Below, piece by piece: positions 25,700 to 34,016 of a DNA stretch of 64,000 nucleotides. Position numbers and translations under genes: made by a program. Where the stretch lies: positions 620,001 to 684,000 of the forward strand of contig NZ_JBDFMQ010000001.1 of assembly GCF_047238345.1 (NCBI RefSeq), written 5' to 3'. The first letter of the stretch is position 1; each line of letters opens with the position of its first letter. The notes under the pieces were generated by a model. It ran no database searches, was not told where the DNA came from, and was given only the letters and a program-made list of their open reading frames with translations. The DNA comes from Shouchella sp047238345. GTDB taxonomy: Bacteria > Bacillota > Bacilli > Bacillales > Bacillaceae_D.

Positions 25700-26911
25700 A
25701 TGATGAATTTTGAACTGACTGAAGAGCAAGTAAGCGTGCAAAAAATGGTGCGAAAGTTTGTTGATAAAGAAATTATTCCATACATTCAAGAGTGGGACCG
25801 AAACGGGGAATTTCAACCACATATTCTAAAAAAGCTGTCGGAATTGCAGTTAATGGGCGTATGTATTCCAGAGCAGTACGGCGGGGCGGGTATGGATTAT
25901 AACACGCTAGCAATTGTGTGTCAGGAGCTAGAGCGTGGGGACACGGCTTATCGGACCGCCGTATCTGTTCATACAGGTTTAAACAGTATGACCGTGTTGC
26001 AGTGGGGAACAGAAGAACAGAAGCGAAAGTATTTAACGCCTCAAGCAGAAGGAACGAAAATTGGTGCTTTTGGTTTAACAGAGCCTGATGCTGGTTCGGA
26101 TGTTGCAGCGATGAAGTCAACTGCAGTGCGGGACGGGGACTCTTATATTTTGAACGGTTCCAAAACATGGATCTCTCTTTGCGATGTAGCCGATCATTTT
26201 CTTGTGTTTGCAAAAACAGATCATGATCAAGCGCACAAAGGAATCAGCGCGTTCATTGTCGAAAGAAGTTACGAGGGTGTGGAAACAAAGGCGATCAAAG
26301 GAAAATTAGGGATTCGAGCTGGGAATACCGGGGAAGTTTTTTTGACAGATGTTCGCGTACCAGCTGAAAATCTGCTTGGCGAAGAAGGAGAAGGGTTTAA
26401 AATTGCCATGTCGGCACTGGATAATGGCCGTTTCACGGTTGCAGCTGGTGCAGTAGGGTTAATTGAAGCGTCTCTTGAAGCGAGCTTAAAATATTGCCAT
26501 GAGCGGAAAACGTTTGGAAAAGAAATTGGCAAGCATCAGCTTGTCCAGCAAATGATTGCAAATATGAGTGCGAATTTAGAAATCTCGCAGACGCTTGTTT
26601 TTAAGGCAGGATGGTTAAAAAATAACGGCGAGCGAAATACGAGAGAAACGTCTTTGGCAAAGTGGATTGCCTGTAATGCCGGCTTTGACGCAGCGAATGA
26701 TGCTGTTCAAATTCACGGTGCGTATGGCTATTCAGATGAATATCCAGTCGAACGTTTTTTAAGAAATTCAAAAGCGCCGGTTATTTATGAAGGAACAAAA
26801 GAAATTCATACGATTATGCAAGCGGAATATGCGCTTGGTTACAAAGAAGATCGTCCGTTGCGAAAACAGCTACCTGCTTGGCCATTTGAAGAAGTAACGG
26901 TGACAAACTAA
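25700..26911 (+). CDS. Acyl-CoA dehydrogenase (first of three)
   Basis: FAD enzyme of 403 residues. Visible signatures: FGLTEPDAGSDVAAMKSTA near residue 130, RKTFGKEIGKHQLVQQ, and the C-terminal catalytic glutamate in VIYEGTKEIHTIM. It introduces a double bond alpha-beta to the CoA thioester. Strong AGGAGGCGTTTCT site. It lies between the CoA-transferase and the DUF3870 gene in the first catabolic operon. Confidence 0.9.
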   Translation: MMNFELTEEQVSVQKMVRKFVDKEIIPYIQEWDRNGEFQPHILKKLSELQLMGVCIPEQYGGAGMDYNTLAIVCQELERGDTAYRTAVSVHTGLNSMTVLQWGTEEQKRKYLTPQAEGTKIGAFGLTEPDAGSDVAAMKSTAVRDGDSYILNGSKTWISLCDVADHFLVFAKTDHDQAHKGISAFIVERSYEGVETKAIKGKLGIRAGNTGEVFLTDVRVPAENLLGEEGEGFKIAMSALDNGRFTVAAGAVGLIEASLEASLKYCHERKTFGKEIGKHQLVQQMIANMSANLEISQTLVFKAGWLKNNGERNTRETSLAKWIACNAGFDAANDAVQIHGAYGYSDEYPVERFLRNSKAPVIYEGTKEIHTIMQAEYALGYKEDRPLRKQLPAWPFEEVTVTN

Positions 26912-26958
26912 GGCGAAGCAGATGAAAGGTTGTAGCGCGGACATAAGGGAGATGTGTG

Positions 26959-27282
26959 ATGAACACTTACTTTATTGCTGGCCATGCAAAACTTCCTCAA
27001 GGAATGGCAGCGCGAAATGTATACGATTCGCTCACGATTACGTTAGAGCTAGACTTTACGTACGGCGTAGTCGTGGATTGTTCTTGTACGCTAGCAACCG
27101 AGCACGGGCGCAACTTTATTCGCCAATTGTTGCGTGGGTATTGTTTACAACATGGTGTAGATGAATTAATTCAAACGGTCCAGCATCACTATTGTGGGAA
27201 AGCAGGGCACGCCATACAAGCTGCTTTAAAAGATGTCTACGCCCAGTATGAAACATCAGGCGCAACTTTTAAAGAAGTGTGA
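26959..27282 (+). CDS. DUF3870 domain protein
   Basis: Small cytoplasmic protein of 107 residues with the DUF3870 pattern: YFIAGHAKLPQGMAARNVYD, then VDCSCTLATEHGRNFI and a cysteine-histidine-rich middle (HHYCGKAGHAIQAAL). Function unknown; the family is often found next to CoA-ester catabolism and sigma-54 activators, as here. ATG 26959 lies seven bases after AAGGGAG. Confidence 0.75.
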   Translation: MNTYFIAGHAKLPQGMAARNVYDSLTITLELDFTYGVVVDCSCTLATEHGRNFIRQLLRGYCLQHGVDELIQTVQHHYCGKAGHAIQAALKDVYAQYETSGATFKEV

Positions 27283-27300
27283 AAGGAAGGTGGTTAGGTG

Positions 27301-27717
27301 ATGACGAGTCTAGTGGCTGATTTATTCATTGGGCAGATTGCGCGATTACAGCGAACCTTTACGGACGAAGATGTAAGGGTTTGCAAAGCGCTGACGAACG
27401 ATTACAGTCCTGTATATAACTCGGATCAAGATGTGTGGAAAACGTATTATAATCAACCGATCGTGCCAGGGTTATTGGCAGAAGGTCTGATTACTCAGGT
27501 CGTCAGTGAAAAACTGCCTGGCAAAGCGTGTGTCCTTTTGCAAAAAGAGCTTGTGTTTTATCGACCTGTCCATGTCGGCGATGTCATTACAGCAGAGCTT
27601 GAAATAATCGATATTCATGAAGAACGCAGCTGGATTACGCAAAAAGTTACCTGTTTGAATGATCAAGGCAATGAAGTGATTAAAGGTCAAATTGTCATAC
27701 TTGTTCTAGGTAATTGA
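27301..27717 (+). CDS. MaoC-like hot-dog protein without the hydratase histidine
   Basis: Hot-dog fold protein of 138 residues. The active-site region reads NDYSPVYNSD where hydratases have D-x2-NP-x-H, so the catalytic His is replaced by Tyr. The C-terminal half (KELVFYRPVHVGDVITAELE, then HEERSWITQKVTC) is closely similar to the gene at 30372, so the two are paralogues on either side of the regulator gene. It may be a thioesterase or a CoA-binding accessory protein rather than a hydratase. Confidence 0.75.
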   Translation: MTSLVADLFIGQIARLQRTFTDEDVRVCKALTNDYSPVYNSDQDVWKTYYNQPIVPGLLAEGLITQVVSEKLPGKACVLLQKELVFYRPVHVGDVITAELEIIDIHEERSWITQKVTCLNDQGNEVIKGQIVILVLGN

Positions 27718-27718
27718 T

Positions 27719-29026
27719 GTGAAAAACATGCTTACTACGGCAGAGCGCAGGATCAATTGGGGTTATATTGAAACCGACGAACATAGTCAGATTGTTTTTC
27801 TTAGTGATGAGTTATGTGCTACTATCCAGATCAATAAAGAAGAGTGGGTAGGCATGCCGGCGAGGGAGCTCATTCGTGATCCGAGTAGCCGCAAACCAAA
27901 ACAGGTCTTTTTTGGTATTATATCTGGCTATGCGTGTCTCATTCGAGTGGTACATCTTGATCAACATAGGCAATACCATGTTCTCGTCCGTCAAGATGAT
28001 GTTGCGCATGTTGAATTGATGTCGTTTATGAATGCAGTGGATGGGTTAACAAAGAAAAAAAGCCAGTCGCGGCAAAGTAAATATAGTTTCTCTGAATTGA
28101 TAGGTGGAAGTGAGTCGATGGAGCAGGCAAAAGAATTAGCTGCTCGGATTGCCACAAGTCAATCGACTGTTTTACTTACTGGTGAAAGTGGAACAGGGAA
28201 AGAGCTGTTTGCGCAAGCGATACATGGATTGAGTACCCGCAAACATAATCCATTCGTGGCAGTCAATTGTGCAGCGATTCCTGCTGACCTTTTTGAATCA
28301 GAAGTATTTGGTTATGAAGGTGGTGCGTTTAGCGGGGCGAAAAAAGAAGGGAAGCCAGGAAAAGTTGAGTTAGCTCAGCACGGGACGTTATTTTTGGACG
28401 AAATTTCTGAACTTCCCTATGCGGCGCAAGGAAAGTTATTACGGGTTTTACAAGAGCGAGAAATTGAACGGCTTGGCGGTACGAGTAGCAAAAATGTTGA
28501 TATTCGCATTATTGCGGCCACAAACCGAGATTTAAGTATGCTCGTCCATGAAGGTAAATTTCGACAGGATTTGTTTTATCGGTTATACGTATTTGATTTG
28601 AAAATTCCAGCGTTACGTCAGCGTAAAGAGGACATTTTGCTTTTGGCTAATTCATTTGTCTCTTTATTTAACGACCGATTAGGTTTGCAAGTAGAGTCAA
28701 TTGATATGGAGTTGCAGCAATGGATGCTCCACTATGAGTGGCCAGGAAATGTAAGAGAACTCAAGGCGTATGTGGAGCGAGCGATGAATCTAACAAATGG
28801 ACGAACGTTGAAGCGCCCCGTCGAAACCATGCTTTCACAACCAGTAGAGGTAGAAGAAGATCGACCACTTTATTCATTGGAAGATGAGGTAAAGCGAGCG
28901 GAGGAGAACGCAATCCGTAAAGCGTTAAAACAAGCAGATGGGGATCGGACAACAGCCGCGCGATTGTTAGATATTCATTTGGCTAGTTTATATCGGAAGC
29001 TTTCTAAATATGGGATTAAAGACTAA
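27719..29026 (+). CDS. Sigma-54-dependent transcriptional activator (PAS-AAA+-Fis)
   Basis: Protein of 435 residues. An N-terminal PAS-like sensor (about 1-110) is followed by the AAA+ domain: Walker A GESGTGKE near 155, the sigma-54 contact loop as GAFSGA near 202 instead of GAFTGA, Walker B TLFLDEI. A Fis-type helix-turn-helix ends the protein (AARLLDIHLASLYRKLSKYG). The GTG starts one base after the upstream stop, so expression is coupled to operon one. Its targets are the repeats and -24/-12 promoter directly downstream. Confidence 0.95.
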   Translation: MKNMLTTAERRINWGYIETDEHSQIVFLSDELCATIQINKEEWVGMPARELIRDPSSRKPKQVFFGIISGYACLIRVVHLDQHRQYHVLVRQDDVAHVELMSFMNAVDGLTKKKSQSRQSKYSFSELIGGSESMEQAKELAARIATSQSTVLLTGESGTGKELFAQAIHGLSTRKHNPFVAVNCAAIPADLFESEVFGYEGGAFSGAKKEGKPGKVELAQHGTLFLDEISELPYAAQGKLLRVLQEREIERLGGTSSKNVDIRIIAATNRDLSMLVHEGKFRQDLFYRLYVFDLKIPALRQRKEDILLLANSFVSLFNDRLGLQVESIDMELQQWMLHYEWPGNVRELKAYVERAMNLTNGRTLKRPVETMLSQPVEVEEDRPLYSLEDEVKRAEENAIRKALKQADGDRTTAARLLDIHLASLYRKLSKYGIKD

Positions 29027-29058
29027 CGTGTACAACCTGACGGATTGTGCACGTTTTT
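29027..29058 (+). terminator. Terminator after the sigma-54 activator gene
   Basis: CGTGTACAA (29027-29035) pairs with TTGTGCACG (29045-29053), one wobble pair, followed by TTTTT. It separates the first operon from the sigma-54 operon. Confidence 0.85.
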
Positions 29059-29073
29059 CAATAGAGTCGCTTT

Positions 29074-29120
29074 TTCGCAATGGTGTTTCGCAGGAGTGCG
29101 AATAGATGCATTACTGCGAA
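29074..29120 (+). promoter_or_regulatory. Upstream activator sites: four TTCGCA/TGCGAA half-sites
   Basis: TTCGCA at 29074-29079 and 29087-29092, TGCGAA at 29097-29102 and 29115-29120. The inner pair forms a dyad with a 4-base spacer. They end about 42 bases before the -24 element, the normal place for enhancer binding by the activator encoded just upstream. Confidence 0.72.
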
Positions 29121-29161
29121 ACGGAAACGCTGAAAGAGGAGGGTTTATTAGCAAAATTCGG

Positions 29162-29177
29162 TTGGCATAACCTTTGC
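29162..29177 (+). promoter_or_regulatory. Sigma-54 (-24/-12) promoter
   Basis: TTGGCAT (29162-29168) and TTTGC (29173-29177): GG at 29164-29165 and GC at 29176-29177 with exactly ten bases between, the strict sigma-54 spacing. Transcription should start near 29189, giving a very short leader of about 16 bases before ATG 29205. Confidence 0.93.
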
Positions 29178-29204
29178 AAGAAGAGAGAGAAGGAGATGAT
29201 AGAG

Positions 29205-30356
29205 ATGGACTTTTCATTTAATGAAGAACAGCAGTACTTCGCTAAAATGCTACGAGAGTTTGCGAAAGAGGAGCTGCTACCAAACTATACACGCTGGGAT
29301 CGAGAAGGGGTTACACCGAAGCACTTGTGGAAGAAGCTAGGCGAGCTAGGCGTTAATGGACTACGCATTCCTGAAGAGTACGGAGGCAGTGGTGCCGATT
29401 GTGTGACAACGGGAATTGCAGCCGAAGAGATTGGAAAAGGTGACTTTAATCTAACGTATGCCGTTATGCTCAATGCTCTGATTGGCGAAATCATTGCGAC
29501 ACATGCAAGCGACAACATAAAAAAAGAATGGCTTCCTAAGATTGCTTCAGGTGAGAGTATTGTCGGTATTGCCATCACAGAACCCTCTGCTGGCACCGAT
29601 GCCGGTGGAATTAAAACGACGGCAGTCTATAAAGATGGCGCTTACGTGTTAAATGGCGAAAAATCTGGAATTAGTGTCGCCACTTCAGGCGATGCGTTTA
29701 TCATTTTTGCGAAAACGAACCCTGAGCTCGGGAATCGTGGCATATCAGCTTTTATCGTGCCAGCTGATTTAAAAGGGTTAGAAACGAAAGGGTATGAGGA
29801 TTTAGGCAATATTCCAGTGAGTCGAGGCTCTCTTTATTTACATGATGTTGTTGTGCCAGAAGAATATTTAATTGGGCTAGAGGGGAAAGGATTTGCACAA
29901 GTAATGAATGGGTTTGATTTAAGCCGATTGTTAATCGGGCTGCAATGTGTTGGAGCAGCGATGCAAAGCCTAGAGGAAACAATCGAGCATGTGAAGATTA
30001 GGCATTCATTTGGAAAACCACTTGCTACCTATCAAGGTGTTTCGTTTCCAATTGTTACCCACTATACACAGCTCGATATGGTGAGATGGCAAGCCTATCG
30101 AGGACTTTGGTTGCGCGACCAAGGCTTAAAACATTCAAAAGAATCGGCGGCAGTTAAATGGCTTGGACCTAAATACAGTCAAGAAGCGATCCATGAGTGT
30201 CTGCTCTTAAACGGGCATTATGCCTATACAAAAGAAATGCCGTTAGAACAGCGCCTGCGAGATGTCATTGGACTGGAGATAGGGGATGGCACCGCACAGG
30301 CGAACCAAATGGTCATTGCCAAAGACATTATTGGAAAAGAGTACCGGTCTTACTAA
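29205..30356 (+). CDS. Acyl-CoA dehydrogenase, AliB/cyclohexanecarboxyl-CoA dehydrogenase-like
   Basis: FAD enzyme of 383 residues and first gene of the sigma-54 operon. AITEPSAGTDAGGIKTTA and RHSFGKPLATYQGVSFP are normal acyl-CoA dehydrogenase blocks, but the C-terminal motif is EIGDGTAQANQM, so the usual catalytic Glu of Y-E-G-T is Asp. A changed base is consistent with an alicyclic substrate. ATG 29205 follows AAGGAG by nine bases; the longer frame from 29106 contains the promoter and is false. Confidence 0.87.
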   Translation: MDFSFNEEQQYFAKMLREFAKEELLPNYTRWDREGVTPKHLWKKLGELGVNGLRIPEEYGGSGADCVTTGIAAEEIGKGDFNLTYAVMLNALIGEIIATHASDNIKKEWLPKIASGESIVGIAITEPSAGTDAGGIKTTAVYKDGAYVLNGEKSGISVATSGDAFIIFAKTNPELGNRGISAFIVPADLKGLETKGYEDLGNIPVSRGSLYLHDVVVPEEYLIGLEGKGFAQVMNGFDLSRLLIGLQCVGAAMQSLEETIEHVKIRHSFGKPLATYQGVSFPIVTHYTQLDMVRWQAYRGLWLRDQGLKHSKESAAVKWLGPKYSQEAIHECLLLNGHYAYTKEMPLEQRLRDVIGLEIGDGTAQANQMVIAKDIIGKEYRSY

Positions 30357-30371
30357 AGCGGAGTGGTGAGG

Positions 30372-30749
30372 ATGAGAAAAGCAAATCACTATGCAATTGG
30401 TCAAGTGGCAAGCAGAAGCTGTTCGTTCCACTTAGAGGATTTGTCAAAATGGAAGGCACTTGGATGCGCAGAAGAGGGTCATTCTGCTGAAAAGAGACAC
30501 GTACCTTGGTTGATGAGTGAAGGGTTTATCAGTGATGTCATGAGCAATACATTGCCCGGTGTCCCATGTGTCATGATGCAAAAAGAGTTGTACTACCTAC
30601 ATCCCGTCTATGTAGGGGATGAGCTCACAACGTATGTAGAAATCATTGACGTAAACGAAGAGCGGAACTGGTTAACCGAAAAAGTCACGTGTATGAACCA
30701 AGAAGGAATTGAGGTCATAAAAGGGCAAGTCGTTTTAAAACAATTATAG
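30372..30749 (+). CDS. MaoC-like hot-dog protein, paralogue of the one at 27301
   Basis: Protein of 125 residues whose C-terminal 60 residues (MMQKELYYLHPVYVGDELT, then DVNEERNWLTEKVTC, then EVIKGQVVL) closely match the gene at 27301. The N-terminal part has no D-x4-H hydratase motif. Start at ATG 30372 rather than the two GTGs upstream because of GGAG spacing. Duplicate copies under two promoters suggest a structural or thioesterase role in the pathway. Confidence 0.72.
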   Translation: MRKANHYAIGQVASRSCSFHLEDLSKWKALGCAEEGHSAEKRHVPWLMSEGFISDVMSNTLPGVPCVMMQKELYYLHPVYVGDELTTYVEIIDVNEERNWLTEKVTCMNQEGIEVIKGQVVLKQL

Positions 30750-30762
30750 GTGGTGACGAGAA

Positions 30763-31563
30763 TTGGAACTAAAAGATGTGCAGTATGAAAAAGCAAATGG
30801 AATTGCAAAGATTACGATTAATCGTCCAGAAGTATACAATGCGTTCCGAGCGCGAACGATTGAAGAGCTCATTTGGAGTTTTCGAGATGCATGGGATGAC
30901 AACCGAATTGGAGCGGTAATTTTAACAGGAGCAGGAGAAAAGGCGTTTTGTGTTGGTGGAGATCAGAAAGAAAAAGGCGATGAAGGCGGCTACGATTATC
31001 AAGGCGGACTTGGCGGTGGGATTGGTCTTGAAGTGGAAAACTTGCATCAAACGATCCGGAATATTCCTAAGCCAGTCATTGCTGCAGTGAACGGATTCGC
31101 AATTGGTGGCGGTCATGTGCTCCATGTCATTTGTGATCTAACGATTGCCGCAGATACGGCCAAATTCGGGCAAACCGGTCCGAAAGTTGGGAGTTTTGAT
31201 GCTGGGTTTGGTTCCGCTTATTTAGCTCGAATTGTCGGAGAGAAAAAGGCGCGGGAGATTTGGTATTTATGTGAGAAATACTCGGCAGAAGAGTGTAAGG
31301 AGATGGGATTAGTCAACAAGGTAGTTCCAGCTAATGAATTAGCACAAGCCGCTCAAGAATGGGCGGAGAAAATTGTTGAGAAGAGCCCAACGGCGATTAA
31401 AGTATTAAAGCTTTCGTTTAATGCAGATAGTCAAAATATCCAAGGAATCTCTCAGCTTGCCATGTCCAATCTAGCATTGTTTTACAATACGGCCGAATCA
31501 AAAGAAGGGAAGAATGCATTTTTAGAAAAAAGACCCGTTGATTTCAAAAAATTTAGAGGGTGA
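30763..31563 (+). CDS. Crotonase-fold enzyme, BadI-like ring-opening hydrolase
   Basis: Protein of 266 residues in the crotonase family, closest by eye to BadI (2-ketocyclohexanecarboxyl-CoA hydrolase) and to MenB: NRPEVYNAFRARTIEELI, CVGGDQKEKGD, NGFAIGGGHVLHVICDLTIAAD, GQTGPKVGSFDAGFGSAYLAR and VGEKKAREIWYLCEKYSAEE. MenB is a possible alternative, but the flanking AliA- and BadH-like genes favour ring cleavage of a 2-oxo-alicyclic CoA ester. TTG start after AGGTGGTGACGAGAA. Confidence 0.8.
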   Translation: MELKDVQYEKANGIAKITINRPEVYNAFRARTIEELIWSFRDAWDDNRIGAVILTGAGEKAFCVGGDQKEKGDEGGYDYQGGLGGGIGLEVENLHQTIRNIPKPVIAAVNGFAIGGGHVLHVICDLTIAADTAKFGQTGPKVGSFDAGFGSAYLARIVGEKKAREIWYLCEKYSAEECKEMGLVNKVVPANELAQAAQEWAEKIVEKSPTAIKVLKLSFNADSQNIQGISQLAMSNLALFYNTAESKEGKNAFLEKRPVDFKKFRG

Positions 31564-31579
31564 GTAGGAGGACAAACCA

Positions 31580-33214
31580 GTGAAACAAAACACGCTGTTG
31601 ACTCCAGAGTATATCGCAAAAAACGAATCAAACTGGCCGAATAAAACGATCATTGAGTATTTAGACGAAGCGATTCGCCGTTATCCAAGTAAGAGAGCAA
31701 TCGTTGATCACAAAAGTTGTTATACCTACGCAGAGCTTGGAAAAATAGTCAATCGTGTCGCGTTAGGCTTGCTGGAACATGGATTGCAAAAAGGTGACGT
31801 GCTTTCGCTTCAGCTACCGAATTGGAATGAATTTATTATTCTTCATTATGCAGCTAGTAAAATTGGCGTGATTACAAATCCACTTGTCCCGATCTATCGC
31901 GATCGTGAAATTGGCCATATGGTCGCAACAGTTGAGGCGAAAATGCTCGTCATTCCTGATGAGTTTCGTGGTTTTCGCTATACAGAAATGCTGGAGCGGT
32001 TAAAGCCGACATTACCAAATCTGCAAGAAATTTTCGTATTAGGCGAAAACGTTCCAGAATTAATGAAACCGCTTACTAGATTAATGGGTGAGCCATGGGA
32101 AGAAAGAAAGTCAGTCGCAGAGCTACAGCAGATTACCCATGATCCTAATGATGTAACGGAAATTATTTTTACGTCAGGCACGACAGGGCAACCGAAAGGC
32201 GTGATGCATACGCATAATACTTTATGCGTGTCGACGAATTATTGGATTGATCGGCTACATTTAACAGCCGATGATGTTATGTTTATGGCGTCCACATTTG
32301 CCCATCAAACCGGTTTTGGTTATGGTGTTCGTCTTCCTACACATTTTGGTGGAACTGCCATCTATCAAGATATATGGGACCCAGGCGAATTTTTGAAATT
32401 AGTCGAGACAGAAGGGATTACCTTTACGGCAGGGGCAACCCCTTTTCTTCAAGATACCGTGCAGAATCCAGATGTAGAAACGTACAATCTCGCATCATTG
32501 CACTACTTTGTAGCACTTGGTGCCCCATTACCTCGCACACTTGTCAAAGAAGCGTGTGCAAAGGTTCCGTTTACGATTCTAGCAGGGTGGGGCCAAACCG
32601 AAGATGGATTAGTGACGCTGACGAAACCAGAAGATGAAGAAGAGAAGATTACAGGGACAGACGGTGTTCCTTTTGAAGGAATGGAACTAAAGATTGTTGA
32701 TGAAACCGGAATAGAAGTGGCGCGAAACACGGAAGGCGACCTTCTATGTCGAGGACCTGCGTTATTTATTGGCTATTACAAACAGCTTGAAAAAACATTG
32801 GAAGAATTTCATGACGACTGGTTTGTGACAGGTGATCGAGCGGTAATGGATGATGATGGCTATATTCGCATTGCTGGTAGAAATAAAGACATTATTATAC
32901 GGGGTGGCGAAAACATCCCAGTGGCTTACGTGGAAAATGCCCTTTATGAGCACCCGGATATCGCAATTGTCCAACTTATTGCGATGCCTGACCCACGATT
33001 ACAAGAAAAAGGTTGTGCATTTATCCGTTTGAAATCAGAAGCATCAAGATTAAGTCTCGCGGATGTCCAACAGTTTTTAAAAGAAAAAGGGGTCGCAAAA
33101 CAGTATTGGCCGGAGCATGTCGAAATTGTCGATGATTTTCCGCGAACGCCTAGCGGCAAAATCCAAAAATATCGTTTGCGAGATGAGATCTCAAAGGTAA
33201 TAAAAGAAACGTAA
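31580..33214 (+). CDS. Acyl-CoA ligase, cyclohexanecarboxylate-CoA ligase-like
   Basis: Adenylate-forming enzyme of 544 residues. Motifs: P-loop TSGTTGQPKG near 198, GWGQTEDG, TGDRAVMDDDGYIRIAGRNKDIIIRGGENIP and the C-terminal lysine motif PRTPSGKIQKYRLRDE. The sequence resembles AliA-type CoA ligases of alicyclic carboxylic acids. It would activate the carboxylate entering the pathway. GTG start after AGGAGGACAAACCA. Confidence 0.85.
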   Translation: MKQNTLLTPEYIAKNESNWPNKTIIEYLDEAIRRYPSKRAIVDHKSCYTYAELGKIVNRVALGLLEHGLQKGDVLSLQLPNWNEFIILHYAASKIGVITNPLVPIYRDREIGHMVATVEAKMLVIPDEFRGFRYTEMLERLKPTLPNLQEIFVLGENVPELMKPLTRLMGEPWEERKSVAELQQITHDPNDVTEIIFTSGTTGQPKGVMHTHNTLCVSTNYWIDRLHLTADDVMFMASTFAHQTGFGYGVRLPTHFGGTAIYQDIWDPGEFLKLVETEGITFTAGATPFLQDTVQNPDVETYNLASLHYFVALGAPLPRTLVKEACAKVPFTILAGWGQTEDGLVTLTKPEDEEEKITGTDGVPFEGMELKIVDETGIEVARNTEGDLLCRGPALFIGYYKQLEKTLEEFHDDWFVTGDRAVMDDDGYIRIAGRNKDIIIRGGENIPVAYVENALYEHPDIAIVQLIAMPDPRLQEKGCAFIRLKSEASRLSLADVQQFLKEKGVAKQYWPEHVEIVDDFPRTPSGKIQKYRLRDEISKVIKET

Positions 33215-33230
33215 AGATGGAGGGAAAACA

Positions 33231-33977
33231 ATGGAAAAGCGAGTGGCATTTGTTACTGGTGCAGGACGAGGAATGGGTAGAGAAATATCGTTAACGCTAG
33301 CAAAGCAAGACATGACGATTATTGTGACTGACGTCAATATGGAAAATGCAGAAGAAACCGTCTCGCGCGTGCATAATTTGGGAGGCGAGGCGTATGCTGT
33401 TTATTGCGATGTGACGTCATTAGAAAGTGTCCAACAAGCCGTAGAAAAGGCAATGAGTCATACGAGTCAAATTGATGTACTTGTCAACAATGCAGGTTGG
33501 GATAAGATTGAACCTTTTTTAAAAAGTGAACCGAGTACGTGGCAGACGATTATCGCGATTAATTTAATGGGACAAATTCATACATGTAAGGAAATTTTGC
33601 CGAAAATGATTGAAAGCGGTTACGGAAAAGTCATTAACATCGCCTCTGATTCTGGAAGAGTTGGCTCAAGTGGGGAAGCGGTCTATTCAGCAGCAAAAGG
33701 CGGCATCATTACCTTGACGAAAACCCTTGCTCGGGAAATGGCCCGACATAAAATTAATGTAAACTGTATTGCGCCGGGACCAGCCGATACACCGTTATTT
33801 CAAGAAATTGGGACGTACAACGAAGGCATTGCAGCTGCATTAACAAAGGCAATTCCGTTCCGACGTCTGGCAGAACCGAGTGATATTGCCAATGCGGTTC
33901 GTTTCTTTGCATCAGATGAATCGAGCTATATTACCGGGCAAACCCTTTCTGTCAGTGGCGGATTAACAATGGTGTGA
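33231..33977 (+). CDS. SDR dehydrogenase, BadH-like (2-hydroxycyclohexanecarboxyl-CoA dehydrogenase)
   Basis: NAD-dependent short-chain dehydrogenase of 248 residues. TGAGRGMGREIS binds the cofactor; NNAGWDKIEPF, NIASDSGRVGSSGEAVYSAAKGG (catalytic Tyr and Lys) and GQTLSVSGGLTMV follow BadH closely. It would oxidise the 2-hydroxy alicyclic CoA ester to the 2-oxo ester that the BadI-like enzyme opens. ATG follows a clean GGAGGGAAAACA site. Confidence 0.84.
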   Translation: MEKRVAFVTGAGRGMGREISLTLAKQDMTIIVTDVNMENAEETVSRVHNLGGEAYAVYCDVTSLESVQQAVEKAMSHTSQIDVLVNNAGWDKIEPFLKSEPSTWQTIIAINLMGQIHTCKEILPKMIESGYGKVINIASDSGRVGSSGEAVYSAAKGGIITLTKTLAREMARHKINVNCIAPGPADTPLFQEIGTYNEGIAAALTKAIPFRRLAEPSDIANAVRFFASDESSYITGQTLSVSGGLTMV

Positions 33978-34016
33978 TGAAACTCATTCGATTAAAAAGA
34001 AATGTGGTGAAGTCAG

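Noticed and set aside
29106..29204. N-terminal extension of the first sigma-54 operon dehydrogenase from ATG 29106
   Set aside because: The stretch contains activator half-sites and the -24/-12 promoter; the family start and ribosome site fit 29205.
30763..31563. Calling the crotonase-fold gene menB
   Set aside because: MenB and BadI are very similar, but no menaquinone genes are near and AliA/BadH-like genes flank it; left as BadI-like with that caveat.
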